A DNA stretch of 52,278 nucleotides from Chth-196 sp044376515 (GCA_044376515.1 JBILKV010000008.1:1-52278); one strand, 5' to 3'; counted from the stretch's first letter, positions 27,436 to 35,683 are shown. Notes: generated from the letters alone by a model not told the origin. Translations and numbers: made by a program.

Positions 27436-27450
27436 CCGCTGGGCTCCGTG

Positions 27451-27477
27451 CACGGTCCCTCGTCCTGGGGGACCGTG
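27451..27477. terminator. Possible transcription-stop hairpin after the channel gene
   Basis: A 9-bp stem (cacggtccc / gggaccgtg) with a nine-base loop begins 15 bases after the channel stop codon. No T run follows, so it may be a weak terminator, an mRNA-stabilising hairpin, or neither. Confidence 0.35.
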
Positions 27478-27548
27478 TGCCTGCCAGTCGTGGACATGCG
27501 CGCATTTCGCCTCGCTTCGCGCTCGCAAAGCGCCTACTCAGGGGGGCT

Positions 27549-28667
27549 ATGCACGATCCCCGCTTCGACCGGCTCGCCGACGTCCTTGTCTCCTTCTCCA
27601 CCCAACTGAAAAAGGGGGAGCGCGTCCTGATCGACGCCTTCGACATCCCGCCGGAAATGACGGTCGCCTTGGCGCGCGCTGCGATGCGGGCGAAGGCGAT
27701 GCCCTACGTCCACATTCACCAGGCGCAGGTCACCCGCGCGCTGGCGCTGGGGGCGGTCGAGGAACAACTCGAGGTCTCCTCCGCGATCGAGCTTGCCCGG
27801 ATGAAGAAGATGGACGCCTATATCGCCCTGCGCGGCGGGGCCAACATCACCGAACAGAGCGACGTGCCCCCAGAACAACTCAAGCTTGTGGCGCGCAAGA
27901 TGAAGCCCGTCCTCGACTGGCGCGTGAAGAAGACCAAGTGGTGCGTGCTTCGCTGGCCCTCCTCCTCGATGGCGCAGCTGGCGGGAATGAGTACCGAAGC
28001 GTTTGAGAAGTTCTACTTCGATGTTTGCACGCTGGACTATGCGCGGATGGTCCCCGGCATGAAGGCGCTCAAGGCGCTCATGGACCGTACTGACCGGGTG
28101 CACATTGAGGGCCCCGGGACGGACCTCCGCTTTTCCATCAAGGACATTCCAGCCGTCCCCTGCGGGGGGAGCCACAACATCCCCGACGGCGAGGTCTTTA
28201 CCGCGCCGGTAAAGACGAGCGTCGAGGGCCACATCACCTTCAACGCTCCGAGCATTTACCAAGGCACGGCCTTCGACAACGTGCGGTTGGAGTTCAAGGC
28301 GGGCAAGATCGTCAACGCGACGGCCAACAACACCGGAAAGCTTAACGCGATCCTCGACAGCGATGCGGGCGCCCGCTTCATCGGCGAGTTCGCCATCGCG
28401 TTTAATCCGCACATTCTCAGCCCGATGCGGGACATCCTTTTCGACGAAAAGATCAGCGGTTCCTTCCACTTCACCCCCGGCCAGTGCTACGAACAGACCG
28501 AAAACGGCAACCGGTCGCAGGTCCACTGGGATCTGGTGAACATTCAGCGTGCCGACTGGGGGGGCGGGACCATTCGCTTTGACGGCAAGGTGATTCGGCA
28601 GGACGGCATTTTCCTCCCCAAATCCCTTCAGGCGCTCAACCCGGAGCATCTTCTCGGAAGGGATTGA
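27549..28667 (+). CDS. Aminopeptidase, M29 (thermophilic aminopeptidase) family
   Basis: The product is 372 residues from ATG 27549, with a G-rich AGGGGGG just upstream. The family are cytoplasmic dimetal exopeptidases removing N-terminal residues. The metal-ligand motifs can be followed in order: NIPDGEVFTAPVKTSVEG (Glu), GARFIGEFAIAFNPHI (Glu), EKISGSFHFTPGQCY (His) and SQVHWDLVNI (His and Asp). They match the Glu-Glu-His-His-Asp set of M29 enzymes. The N-terminal domain includes KKGERVLIDAFDIPPEM and MDAYIALRGGANITEQSDV. It lies 113 bases after the channel gene on the same strand; a functional link is not evident. Confidence 0.9.
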   Translation: MHDPRFDRLADVLVSFSTQLKKGERVLIDAFDIPPEMTVALARAAMRAKAMPYVHIHQAQVTRALALGAVEEQLEVSSAIELARMKKMDAYIALRGGANITEQSDVPPEQLKLVARKMKPVLDWRVKKTKWCVLRWPSSSMAQLAGMSTEAFEKFYFDVCTLDYARMVPGMKALKALMDRTDRVHIEGPGTDLRFSIKDIPAVPCGGSHNIPDGEVFTAPVKTSVEGHITFNAPSIYQGTAFDNVRLEFKAGKIVNATANNTGKLNAILDSDAGARFIGEFAIAFNPHILSPMRDILFDEKISGSFHFTPGQCYEQTENGNRSQVHWDLVNIQRADWGGGTIRFDGKVIRQDGIFLPKSLQALNPEHLLGRD

Positions 28668-28888
28668 TCCGCTGCCGGCTCAGATGCCGCAGATGAGGAA
28701 ATGCCGGGGGTGAAGCTCTGTCCGCCTTTCTTCCTGCAGGCTGATCCGAGGAGTTTGCATCCCCGCGCCGCTGTCGCGGGCCCTCGTGCGCGGCGCGGCT
28801 TTCCAAGGAGCGCAGGCACTCCGGCCTCCGTTGCCTCGAAGGTAAGGACGGGCAGGTGAGCGGCCGCCGTCGCGCGCCTTCGCCCTCT
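28668..28888. other. Short convergent intergenic region with a long-loop hairpin
   Basis: This lies between the converging aminopeptidase and hydrolase genes. It holds an inverted repeat ccgcgccgc / gcggcgcgg (28763-28771 and 28790-28798) with an 18-base spacer and no clear T run. It may act as a weak bidirectional terminator; no gene is seen. Confidence 0.35.
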
Positions 28889-30013
28889 TTACCGGCCCGC
28901 CGCCACCCGAGCCGCTGCCAGGTCCCTCGGATGCGGCGACACGGCTCTTGCGGGCAGGGAAGTCAGCACGACGCAAACGGTCTGGGTCGCAGGGTCCGCC
29001 CAGCAAATGGTTCCGGTCGAACCTGTGTGACCAAAGGTCTCCTCCGAGCACCCGGGCAGTCCGGCAGACATTCCCAGGTCGAACCCCAGTCCGCGCGCGC
29101 GCTGTCCCGGAGGGTTGTGGTTGGACACAATCAGTCGGGCGGTTTCCGGTTTAAAGAGGGCGCCGCCCCCGCGCAAAAACTCCCCAAGGAAACGGCCTAC
29201 GTCCGGAGCGGAGCAGTGGGTGCCTCCCCAGGGAGAGCCCAAGGCCCTCCAGTACCTGCTGTTCCAGTCCCAGTCCTTTGCTCCCGGGTCCCCCCCTCCT
29301 GCTTCGGGCGCGGCCAATTCAGTCTGGACCGGTTCGAGGTCAGACAGAGTGAAACGGCCCAAACCCTGCGCGGAATGCTTCATCCCGAGGGGCTCAAAAA
29401 CGCTGCGTTGGACCAGCGTACAAATGTCCATGCCGGAGATCACTTCGGCCACGCGCGCGGCCAGCAGAATACCCATGCTTGAATACTCGTAGCGACTTCC
29501 CGGAACGAAGCCCAGCGGCGTGCGCTGGGCCTCCTCGGCGAACTGGGAAAGCGGAGCATGACTGCGCCGCAGTTCGGCGTTGCGCCGCAGCTGGTCGGGC
29601 AGTCCGGACAGATGGGTGAGCACGTGTTTGAGCGTGACTTCTCCGCGGCCTTCCCCGGCGAACTTGGGCAGAAACCTAGCCACCGGATCCTCCAGGCGGA
29701 AAGCGCCCTGGTCGTAGAGGCGCATGAGCGCCGTGACGGCGACGGGCTTGGAAATTGACCCAAGCAAAAACATGGCGTTCTCGTTGCGTGCGGTTCCGAA
29801 CCCCCTTGAAAGGACGCTTCTGCCGCGTATGACATGCAACGCCGCTGAGCGAAGTAAGCCACGTTCGACAGCCTCCGAGAGATGCGCGCAGGCAAGCGGT
29901 TCGCCCTCAGGCTTTTCAGGTCCAGCCTGCAAGGCCGCGCCGACTTGCCGCAGCACCGGGAGGAGTAGCGCGGACTGTATGAAAGACCGGCGGCGAAGGA
30001 ATGCGTATTCCAT
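28889..30013 (-). CDS. Serine hydrolase of the beta-lactamase / penicillin-binding (class C) family
   Basis: The product is 374 residues. The N-terminus is basic then hydrophobic (RRRSFIQSALLLPVLRQV), a likely Tat-type export signal. Catalytic motifs are SISK (Ser86, Lys89), YSS (Tyr177-Ser178-Ser179, where class C proteins usually have YxN) and GHTGSTG near the C-terminus, corresponding to the HTG/KTG box. Other family blocks are LKHVLTHLSGLPDQL and VIRGRSVLSRGFG. Substrates of this broad group include D-amino peptides, esters and beta-lactams, so antibiotic resistance should not be assumed. A GTG at 30022 in the same frame is an alternative start. The gene converges with the aminopeptidase gene. 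Confidence 0.88.
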   Translation of the reverse strand: MEYAFLRRRSFIQSALLLPVLRQVGAALQAGPEKPEGEPLACAHLSEAVERGLLRSAALHVIRGRSVLSRGFGTARNENAMFLLGSISKPVAVTALMRLYDQGAFRLEDPVARFLPKFAGEGRGEVTLKHVLTHLSGLPDQLRRNAELRRSHAPLSQFAEEAQRTPLGFVPGSRYEYSSMGILLAARVAEVISGMDICTLVQRSVFEPLGMKHSAQGLGRFTLSDLEPVQTELAAPEAGGGDPGAKDWDWNSRYWRALGSPWGGTHCSAPDVGRFLGEFLRGGGALFKPETARLIVSNHNPPGQRARGLGFDLGMSAGLPGCSEETFGHTGSTGTICWADPATQTVCVVLTSLPARAVSPHPRDLAAARVAAGR

Positions 30014-30241
30014 GCCCGACACGCTGGATTCCGACTAAAGCGAGATCAATGTCAAAAGGCCAGTGGCGTCCGAGCCCTGACGCCCACTTTTCCCAGCTTA
30101 CCCCAGAAAGAGCGAGGGCCCCGAGGGGAAGTCGTCCACCGTTCAAGTCATTCAGCGAAGCCCTTCACCGCGTGTGCAACAATAGGGGGACCCCACAGGC
30201 CAGATTCCCGGATCCGATCATCAACCGCTGACTCTCCTCGT

Positions 30242-31030
30242 ATGAAAACACAGACCCGCACCATCATCATCAACTTTGGAGACGACGCCACCGGCTGGTT
30301 TCGCGAAATATCGGAAGCCGTGCACGACGGGCCGGGGACGATTGACGTTCAGTTTGTGGGAGGAGCCTGTCCACCTGCGTATGAGACCATTTCGCTCAGG
30401 AACATGCTGCTTCAGATTCCGGGGCACATCAAACTCACCACGACGGCGGCCTGCTCGCTTCCTCCCCTGACCTGCGCCGCCTGGCTTGTGGGGGATGAGC
30501 GCCGTATTGCGCAGGACGCGGTGGTTTGGATTCCCAGAATGCCGGCCAGCCTCATGGGCGATGCATCGCATGCTGCGAGGCAGGATGAGGACCACCACCG
30601 GGCGGAGGAAAACAATGAGGGCACGGAGGACGAAGAGGAAGCGCCTCTGGGTGTTCCAAGGAGACGATCCTCAGGTGACATTTCACGGAGGGGTTACACT
30701 TTGGGCCAGGAGCGTCTCAAAACGGACCTCCGGGTGCTGGCCTCCGCAGTGAACGAGTGGTTTCCAACGTGGGAGTTTAGTGGTTCAAGTCTGACGGTTG
30801 AGGACCTTCTGGAGTGGAACGTGATCCGCCCCGAGTGGGTGTTTGGGGGGCGATCTCCACGCACGCGAATGCTGCCAGCCGCCCCCGCAAAAGCTCAGGC
30901 GCGGCTGGCGAAAAAAACGGCTCCGGAGTCTGAGGAAGGAAGCCCCAAGACGGAAGCACAGCCGGAAACCGCAACGCTCCCGAACCCGGAGCCGGGCGGG
31001 AGATCCCCCGGCATCCAGAGCAATCCATAA
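30242..31030 (+). CDS. Hypothetical protein with a ClpP/crotonase-like N-terminal domain
   Basis: The product is 262 residues. Residues 1-110 have the feel of a ClpP/SppA-type fold: RTIIINFGDDATGWF, GTIDVQFVGGACPP (strand then glycine turn), SLRNMLLQIPGHIKLTTTAA, then CSLPPLTCAAWLVGDERRIA and DAVVWIPRM, which parallel the 'aaS...l.aG..r.a.p.a..mih' run of ClpP. Alignment of a nucleophile is not clear: Ser72 is near but offset by about three residues, so it may be inactive. Residues 110-145 are acidic and basic low complexity. The rest has WFPTWEFSGSSLTVEDLLEW and a disordered tail rich in Pro, Glu and Ala. It converges with the VWA gene 309 bases away. The fold assignment is my inference. Confidence 0.6.
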   Translation: MKTQTRTIIINFGDDATGWFREISEAVHDGPGTIDVQFVGGACPPAYETISLRNMLLQIPGHIKLTTTAACSLPPLTCAAWLVGDERRIAQDAVVWIPRMPASLMGDASHAARQDEDHHRAEENNEGTEDEEEAPLGVPRRRSSGDISRRGYTLGQERLKTDLRVLASAVNEWFPTWEFSGSSLTVEDLLEWNVIRPEWVFGGRSPRTRMLPAAPAKAQARLAKKTAPESEEGSPKTEAQPETATLPNPEPGGRSPGIQSNP

Positions 31031-31339
31031 ACCCGGTGCGCGCCCCGGGGGATTCGGGCTCCGCCCTATCCGTCTTCTGTCTGGAGCTACCGCACCGAGT
31101 GCCTGCATCACAGTCAAGCGTGACGGACCGCCCCTCCCGAATCGGGAGGCTGTTGGTGGTGGCGCTCCCTGTTTTTGGCGAATTCAAGACGCCCGAACGT
31201 TTTCCCTTTTCCAACGGCACAGCGAGGGATGCCGGGCGGTGCATCTGCCGTTCCATTACACGTGCCTCTGGCCGTGGAACCCGGCCCTGTTCCGTTTGGG
31301 GGCGTTTTTCAGAACGTGGGAGCAGAGTGCAGGCAGTCG
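31031..31339. other. Convergent intergenic region
   Basis: These 309 bases lie between the ClpP-like gene and the VWA gene. Open frames here are extensions of neighbouring frames without family features. I see no gene and no strong terminator. Confidence 0.4.
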
Positions 31340-32983
31340 TCACAGCGCGCCGTTGATGGCTCTGATGAGCGCCCTTGAAAAGGCGCCGGGCAGCTCACCC
31401 GCGTCAGGAACCAGTTCGGCGTCCGCACAGACATTGAAGATGTTCTTCGCACCTGCGCCGAGCCCGAACGCGAGCACTTCAACTCCGTTTTGAGCGAGAC
31501 GAGCATTGCACGCCCGGACGTCCCGGGCGTCGGAAGGAGTCGCCTCTCCGTCGGTCATGAGGAACACGAAGCGGTCTCTTTCGCTCCGTTCCTCAAGCAG
31601 TTGCTCCGCGGCCTCGAGCGCCGAGGCAACCTCGGTCCCGCCATTCGGCCGCAGGAGGGATGAAAGGACGAGCTGGGATTTGGTGTCATCGGGGTGCTCC
31701 CATCCAAGGAGCACCTCCACATCGTCGTTGAAACCTAGCGCGGAGAAGGGAATGGCCGCCCTTTTGCACGCTTCGCGCATCACCACGATGGATTCGTAGG
31801 CGGCGGTGGAGCGCCCGTCCCTTTCCATCGAGCTCGAGCAGTCCATCGCGAAAACAAAAACGGGTTCGGGCAGGGGGCGGTGCACTCGTTTTATCCAGAG
31901 CTTGTCATGCAACCGGCGGTCCGCCTCAAACTGGGCGGCAACCCGCAGATCGAGGCGGTCCCCCGTGCGGCGGCCTCGGACGTGTTTGAGACCCCGGTGA
32001 TTCGGAAGCAGACGCAGCAGCAACTCCGTGATGGTACGGATCTGGGACGCGTATTTTGTGACGGTCTGCCAATAGGCGCCGGCGCCAGTATGGTGGAACT
32101 GTTTCCGGAGCGCCTGCTTCAGTTCTTTGGGCATGGGGCGTCCGGTACCGGTCCGCCGTGAAAGGCAGACGCGGATGACGCGGGACTGCGGCAACCGCGG
32201 ACAACCATGATCCCGGACCAGCCTGAGAAATGCGGGAAGCACGCCCTCAACGACGTGAGCCCACATGGAGGCCTGGAGAATCCGCACCCATTTCTCGAAC
32301 GGCGACACCTCCCACCACTGGTCCAGGCTCGTGTAGCAACGTGAAACGGGATGCGCCTCGTATAGTGCGTCCACCGAAGCCTCACTCACATTCGAACTTG
32401 GAGGGACGCAGGCAAAAGCCGCCTTCAAGCTCGGTACACATTCCTCGAGCGCACCCCGGGAGACGCTGTTGAGGGGGTGCGGCAGGCATCCCGTGTCGCC
32501 GAACCGCATCAGGCCGCGCAGGAATCCGACCGTCGGGTTTTCCTTTTCCGCAGCTTCGTCGCTTTGCGGATCGTCAGCAGCCGCGATCTGTTGGGCAATG
32601 GCTCTCCAGGGGCGCGAACCGGGGAAGCGTTCCACCAGCCAGTTTTCGATCCTGACATCCTCGATACAGTTGAGAAGGACCTGAATCTCGGGACGCTTCA
32701 GGGTTTCCGCCGGCAGAATATGGTGCAACCGGGTCAGCGAGGCGTGGGCGGCTTCATGAAGGATGATCCAACAGATCTCCTCCTCCGGACAAGTGGCGAG
32801 CTCGTGTTTGGGAAGGGTGATGACGTTGGTCTGCCAGTTAAAACTCCACCAGTCGCCAAACTCCACGGCGAGGTCGTTGCGCAGGGAGACCATGCCCGCC
32901 ATGACCAGCGCTTCCTGCAGCCTTCGGGTGAGGCGATCGGTGCCACCCGACGTGCCAAGGTCCGACAACGTGCAGGCCTGCAC
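31340..32983 (-). CDS. VWA-domain protein with N-terminal HExxH metallopeptidase-like domain
   Basis: The product is 547 residues. The GTG start overlaps the stop of the upstream ATPase gene (TAGTG), with GGGAGG nine bases upstream, so translation is coupled. Residues about 15-130 hold a zinc-type motif, ICWIILHEAAHASL (His76-Glu77-x-x-His80), and an acidic IEDVRIENW about 30 residues later that could give the third ligand. The middle (130-365) is helical and basic. Residues about 373-547 form a VWA domain with a complete MIDAS: DCSSS (Asp381, Ser383, Ser385), GGTEVASAL and FLMTDGEATPSD. CobT and CoxE-like proteins also pair VWA with a MoxR/dynein-type AAA partner; the HExxH + VWA order recalls DUF2201-type proteins. 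It is cytoplasmic, and the function is unknown. Confidence 0.82.
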   Translation of the reverse strand: MQACTLSDLGTSGGTDRLTRRLQEALVMAGMVSLRNDLAVEFGDWWSFNWQTNVITLPKHELATCPEEEICWIILHEAAHASLTRLHHILPAETLKRPEIQVLLNCIEDVRIENWLVERFPGSRPWRAIAQQIAAADDPQSDEAAEKENPTVGFLRGLMRFGDTGCLPHPLNSVSRGALEECVPSLKAAFACVPPSSNVSEASVDALYEAHPVSRCYTSLDQWWEVSPFEKWVRILQASMWAHVVEGVLPAFLRLVRDHGCPRLPQSRVIRVCLSRRTGTGRPMPKELKQALRKQFHHTGAGAYWQTVTKYASQIRTITELLLRLLPNHRGLKHVRGRRTGDRLDLRVAAQFEADRRLHDKLWIKRVHRPLPEPVFVFAMDCSSSMERDGRSTAAYESIVVMREACKRAAIPFSALGFNDDVEVLLGWEHPDDTKSQLVLSSLLRPNGGTEVASALEAAEQLLEERSERDRFVFLMTDGEATPSDARDVRACNARLAQNGVEVLAFGLGAGAKNIFNVCADAELVPDAGELPGAFSRALIRAINGAL

Positions 32984-34527
32984 TAGAGAAGGCCTCCCGC
33001 CCGCAGGATGTTGTTCACCGCCTTGCGGTCCGACTCGTCTCGGATGCGGGCGATGTAGAGCGCTTGGATCGCCTCGGTGATCAGCGCCTGCGTCGGGTTT
33101 CCCGTAACGCGAAGCCGCTCGGCGATGTAACGAACAAGGTTCAACAGGATTCTTCGGCTGAAGCTGTAGCGTTCCTTTTTGAGCCTTCCGATCGAGGGCG
33201 TTGTGCCTTCGCCTCCCGCGGCCTTGAAGATGCCGTGGTGAAACACCGCCACCCGTTGCAAGAGCGAGTGGATCTCGGGAATCTCCTGGAGCTCTGGATA
33301 TGTGGGGGCTGCTTTGTCGGCCTTGTAGCCACGGCCGCCAAAGAGGACGCGCGGGTGCTCCCCGAAGACGAGACGCAGGAGCAACTGTTCGATCTCTCGC
33401 TCGCCCGGGCCGGCCGCCTGATGCCAAAGGCCCCAGCGGTCCGCGAAAGCCTGACTCATGATGGCACGGCCGGTGTACTCCGCCGGGTTCATCGTGGCTA
33501 GCATCCGGAAGGCCGGGTGCACGGGCACATCTCCATTCTGGCCGAACACCATTCCGCTGCCCTCGGTGAGGACGAGCCCCGGAGGATTCTCCAAGGCGCA
33601 GTTGAGACGTTCGAGCACCTGAGTTTCGGCAAGGTTCATTTCGTCGAGCAGAATCCACCAGCCGTGCCGCATGGCCTGGGGGAGGTAGCCTTCCTGAAAG
33701 CGCCACCCGGTGACCGGGATTTTTTCCCTGCCGATCAGGCCCAACCGTTCGAAGTGAGAGAGCGGGCGTTCCTCGCGGGTGGCGTCGGCGAGGAGCCGTT
33801 TGGAAGTCTGCGTGAGCCACTGGGTGTCCGGAGTGAGCGCGGACCAGTCGACCACATCGGTGCTGTCTGCGGGGATGTAGCGTCCCACCAGTTCGGAGGC
33901 GTCGGTGTGACCGTTGAGGTTCAGCCGCACGACGGGTTGGCCGAGGAGGTGGGCAAGGTAGAGTACCGCTGAGGTTTTCGATGCGGCCGTGTCGCCTTCG
34001 AGTGCGACGGGAATCCCGTAGAGCACACCGAGTGCGATGGCGCGCAGGGTTTCCAGAAATGGGCGGTCCATGCAGAGGTGCTGAAACTGGCTTGCGTCCG
34101 GCACCTTGGTGGCCCAAGCACCGCGATGGGTGGGGTACGGGAGGAGCAGATCAAGCACACGGAGTCCTGCCGGCGTGTGTTCGACCGGGGGCGTGGAGTT
34201 TCCGCTCATGTGCGTGAGCAGGAAGGTGTCGTCGGACGGATCCTCATCGGCCTCTGCGAAGCCGTTGAGGATTGCGTTGCCCGAGTCGGAAGCCGCGACG
34301 AAGGCGCGCAGCTCCTCCCAGCTCAGGATCTTTGGTCCGTCGACACGCGCCTTCTGCAGAAGGGTTGGCTCGGCCTCCGGCCCGGCGACGACGAGGTCGG
34401 CGAGCTTGAGAATGTTGACGACTTCGATAGACCGATTCCTCAGCCATTCTATGGCGAGAGGTTTGGCCTGATTGTCGAAACCTTTGAGGAGGACACGTTT
34501 TGGAAGGGGCTCGGTGATGGGAGGCAT
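32983..34527 (-). CDS. AAA ATPase of the MoxR/midasin (AAA_5) type with N-terminal BRCT-like domain
   Basis: The product is 514 residues from ATG 34527. Residues 9-80 resemble a BRCT domain: KRVLLKGFDNQAKPLAIEWL, ADLVVAGPEAEPTLLQKA and PKILSWEELRAFV, a pattern of strand, helix, 'lv.g', then 'i.sweel'. The ATPase core has a variant Walker A, EGDTAASKTS (residues 177-186), with Ser instead of the usual Gly before Lys184. Walker B is WWILLDEMNLAE and sensor 1 is MLATMNPAEYTGR. RLNLNGHTDASELVG and FADRW fit the dynein-related/MoxR class. The stop overlaps the VWA gene by one base and a small gene lies 28 bases upstream. The pair probably forms a ring ATPase plus VWA adaptor that remodels a protein target. 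ATG 34581 is a possible longer start. Confidence 0.85.
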   Translation of the reverse strand: MPPITEPLPKRVLLKGFDNQAKPLAIEWLRNRSIEVVNILKLADLVVAGPEAEPTLLQKARVDGPKILSWEELRAFVAASDSGNAILNGFAEADEDPSDDTFLLTHMSGNSTPPVEHTPAGLRVLDLLLPYPTHRGAWATKVPDASQFQHLCMDRPFLETLRAIALGVLYGIPVALEGDTAASKTSAVLYLAHLLGQPVVRLNLNGHTDASELVGRYIPADSTDVVDWSALTPDTQWLTQTSKRLLADATREERPLSHFERLGLIGREKIPVTGWRFQEGYLPQAMRHGWWILLDEMNLAETQVLERLNCALENPPGLVLTEGSGMVFGQNGDVPVHPAFRMLATMNPAEYTGRAIMSQAFADRWGLWHQAAGPGEREIEQLLLRLVFGEHPRVLFGGRGYKADKAAPTYPELQEIPEIHSLLQRVAVFHHGIFKAAGGEGTTPSIGRLKKERYSFSRRILLNLVRYIAERLRVTGNPTQALITEAIQALYIARIRDESDRKAVNNILRAGGLL

Positions 34528-34555
34528 GGTGCGGGAAGGTCTCGGGAGCGGTGGG

Positions 34556-34981
34556 TTAGATAGGCATTTCAATCTCCTCATCCATGGATGGGTTTCTTAT
34601 CGCGGAGTCCTCGATGCTTCCGTTCTGCTCCTCGAGTTGGATCTGCGAATGGAGAATCCGGTCCTTGAGTCCCGGAAGCTGGAGCAGGATGTGGTCGCGG
34701 ATTTCGTCCCTGAGACGCAGGGACTCAAGGCCCTCGAAGGCGCTCAGCAGTTCGAGCGCATCGGCGGAGAGCTGGCCCTTGAGCCAGCTCCAGTTGATCT
34801 CGCCTCCACCCAGCACACAGTGGTCCCACTTGATCCATGAGCCTTCCTTGCCCTCGGAATCGACTGCGACGAGCGTGTGGTCACTGTTGTCGACCCGCAC
34901 GATTGTGTAAACTTTCCCGGTCTCGTAGCCGCGGCCAGAGCGTGTGATTCTGATGCGTTGTTTGGGCTGTGGGTTGGTCAT
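34556..34981 (-). CDS. Small hypothetical protein, first gene of the AAA-VWA operon
   Basis: The product is 141 residues from ATG 34981. The N-terminal half is basic and reads like a small beta-barrel: KQRIRITRSGRGYETGKVYT, VRVDNSDHTLVAVDSEGKEG and SWIKWDHCVLG. The C-terminal half is helical and acidic (SADALELLSAFEGLESLRLR, DEIRDHILLQLPGLKDRIL, MDEEIEMPI). I do not recognise a family. It ends 28 bases before the ATPase start on the same strand, so the three genes are likely one transcript. It could be a substrate, adaptor or regulator of the ATPase/VWA pair. The frame extends to 35164 but that portion has no coding character. Confidence 0.65.
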   Translation of the reverse strand: MTNPQPKQRIRITRSGRGYETGKVYTIVRVDNSDHTLVAVDSEGKEGSWIKWDHCVLGGGEINWSWLKGQLSADALELLSAFEGLESLRLRDEIRDHILLQLPGLKDRILHSQIQLEEQNGSIEDSAIRNPSMDEEIEMPI

Positions 34982-35683
34982 GGATTTTGGTGGTTGTTGG
35001 GTTTCAGTGGGGGGCAGTGGGAGAGCGCGACTTGGGGTTGCGGGAGGCGTGGTTTCTTCGATGCGGAGTGGCTGGCGGCCAGCGGCGTTGTTTGCTTCCT
35101 GCAAGGCCGGAACCCAACCGCTCAAAAAGCTCCGCGTTCGAGGCGTGCAAACATTCTTGCACACGTCTTTTCGCCTAATCCGGCGTCGGCACGCGCCATC
35201 TCACTGCTCACATTCTTGCACGGCGCCGATTTGGCGCCGTGCGTTCGGTTCCGGCACGCAGGCAATCGGGAAGGGGAGGGCTGGGGGCGGCGGTGCAATC
35301 ATCGGGGTGTGTGTCCCGGGACGTGCCTGTCCCCCGGGGTTCCCTGATTCAACGGTTCCCCGGAGCGGAATTCGGCAATTCCGAAGGTTCGATGGTGAGA
35401 TTTTGAACGTACACGGAGCACCGCTCCCGTTCCGACAAGTCGGTCAGAGTCCGGTTCTTGCACCGTTTTCAACTCCAAGTGCATGGGATGTCGCACTTCC
35501 CCCGACGCTTGTTTGGGGGCGGGTGCGCAAACCGTGCCACCGCAGGAACCGCGGAGTCCGGCGACGAGGTCGATGGCCGACCTTTTGGGACAGGACAGTT
35601 TTTTCCCGAGCTTCCCGACGAGGCAATCTCGGTTTCCCTGCCGGACGCGATCTACCCGCAGGAAAATGGAAAACGCTCTCGGC
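34982..35683. other. Intergenic region with a direct repeat and a strong hairpin
   Basis: No gene is supported in these 702 bases. acattcttgcac occurs twice, at 35151-35162 and 35210-35221. A perfect 10-bp inverted repeat with a five-base loop (gcacggcgcc-gattt-ggcgccgtgc, 35218-35242) overlaps the second copy. No T run follows. The region lies upstream of the AAA-VWA operon and downstream of the DUF4838 gene, so it should hold the operon promoter. Confidence 0.5.

Noticed and set aside
25795..27528. Long minus-strand frame fused to the epimerase gene
   Set aside because: It is antisense to the channel gene, whose domains are unmistakable; the epimerase starts at ATG 25794 with a good ribosome binding site.
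27534..28649. 371-codon minus-strand open frame opposite the aminopeptidase
   Set aside because: It mirrors the aminopeptidase codons and lacks any recognisable domain, while the plus strand has the M29 metal ligands.
28889..30013. Antibiotic-resistance beta-lactamase
   Set aside because: SxxK, YSS and HTG motifs place it in the broad class C / esterase / D-peptidase group; nothing specific to true beta-lactamases is seen.
32984..34117. Extension of the VWA frame across the ATPase gene
   Set aside because: The ATPase motifs are in a different frame there; the extension is Arg/Pro-rich noise, and GTG 32983 with the TAGTG overlap fits better.
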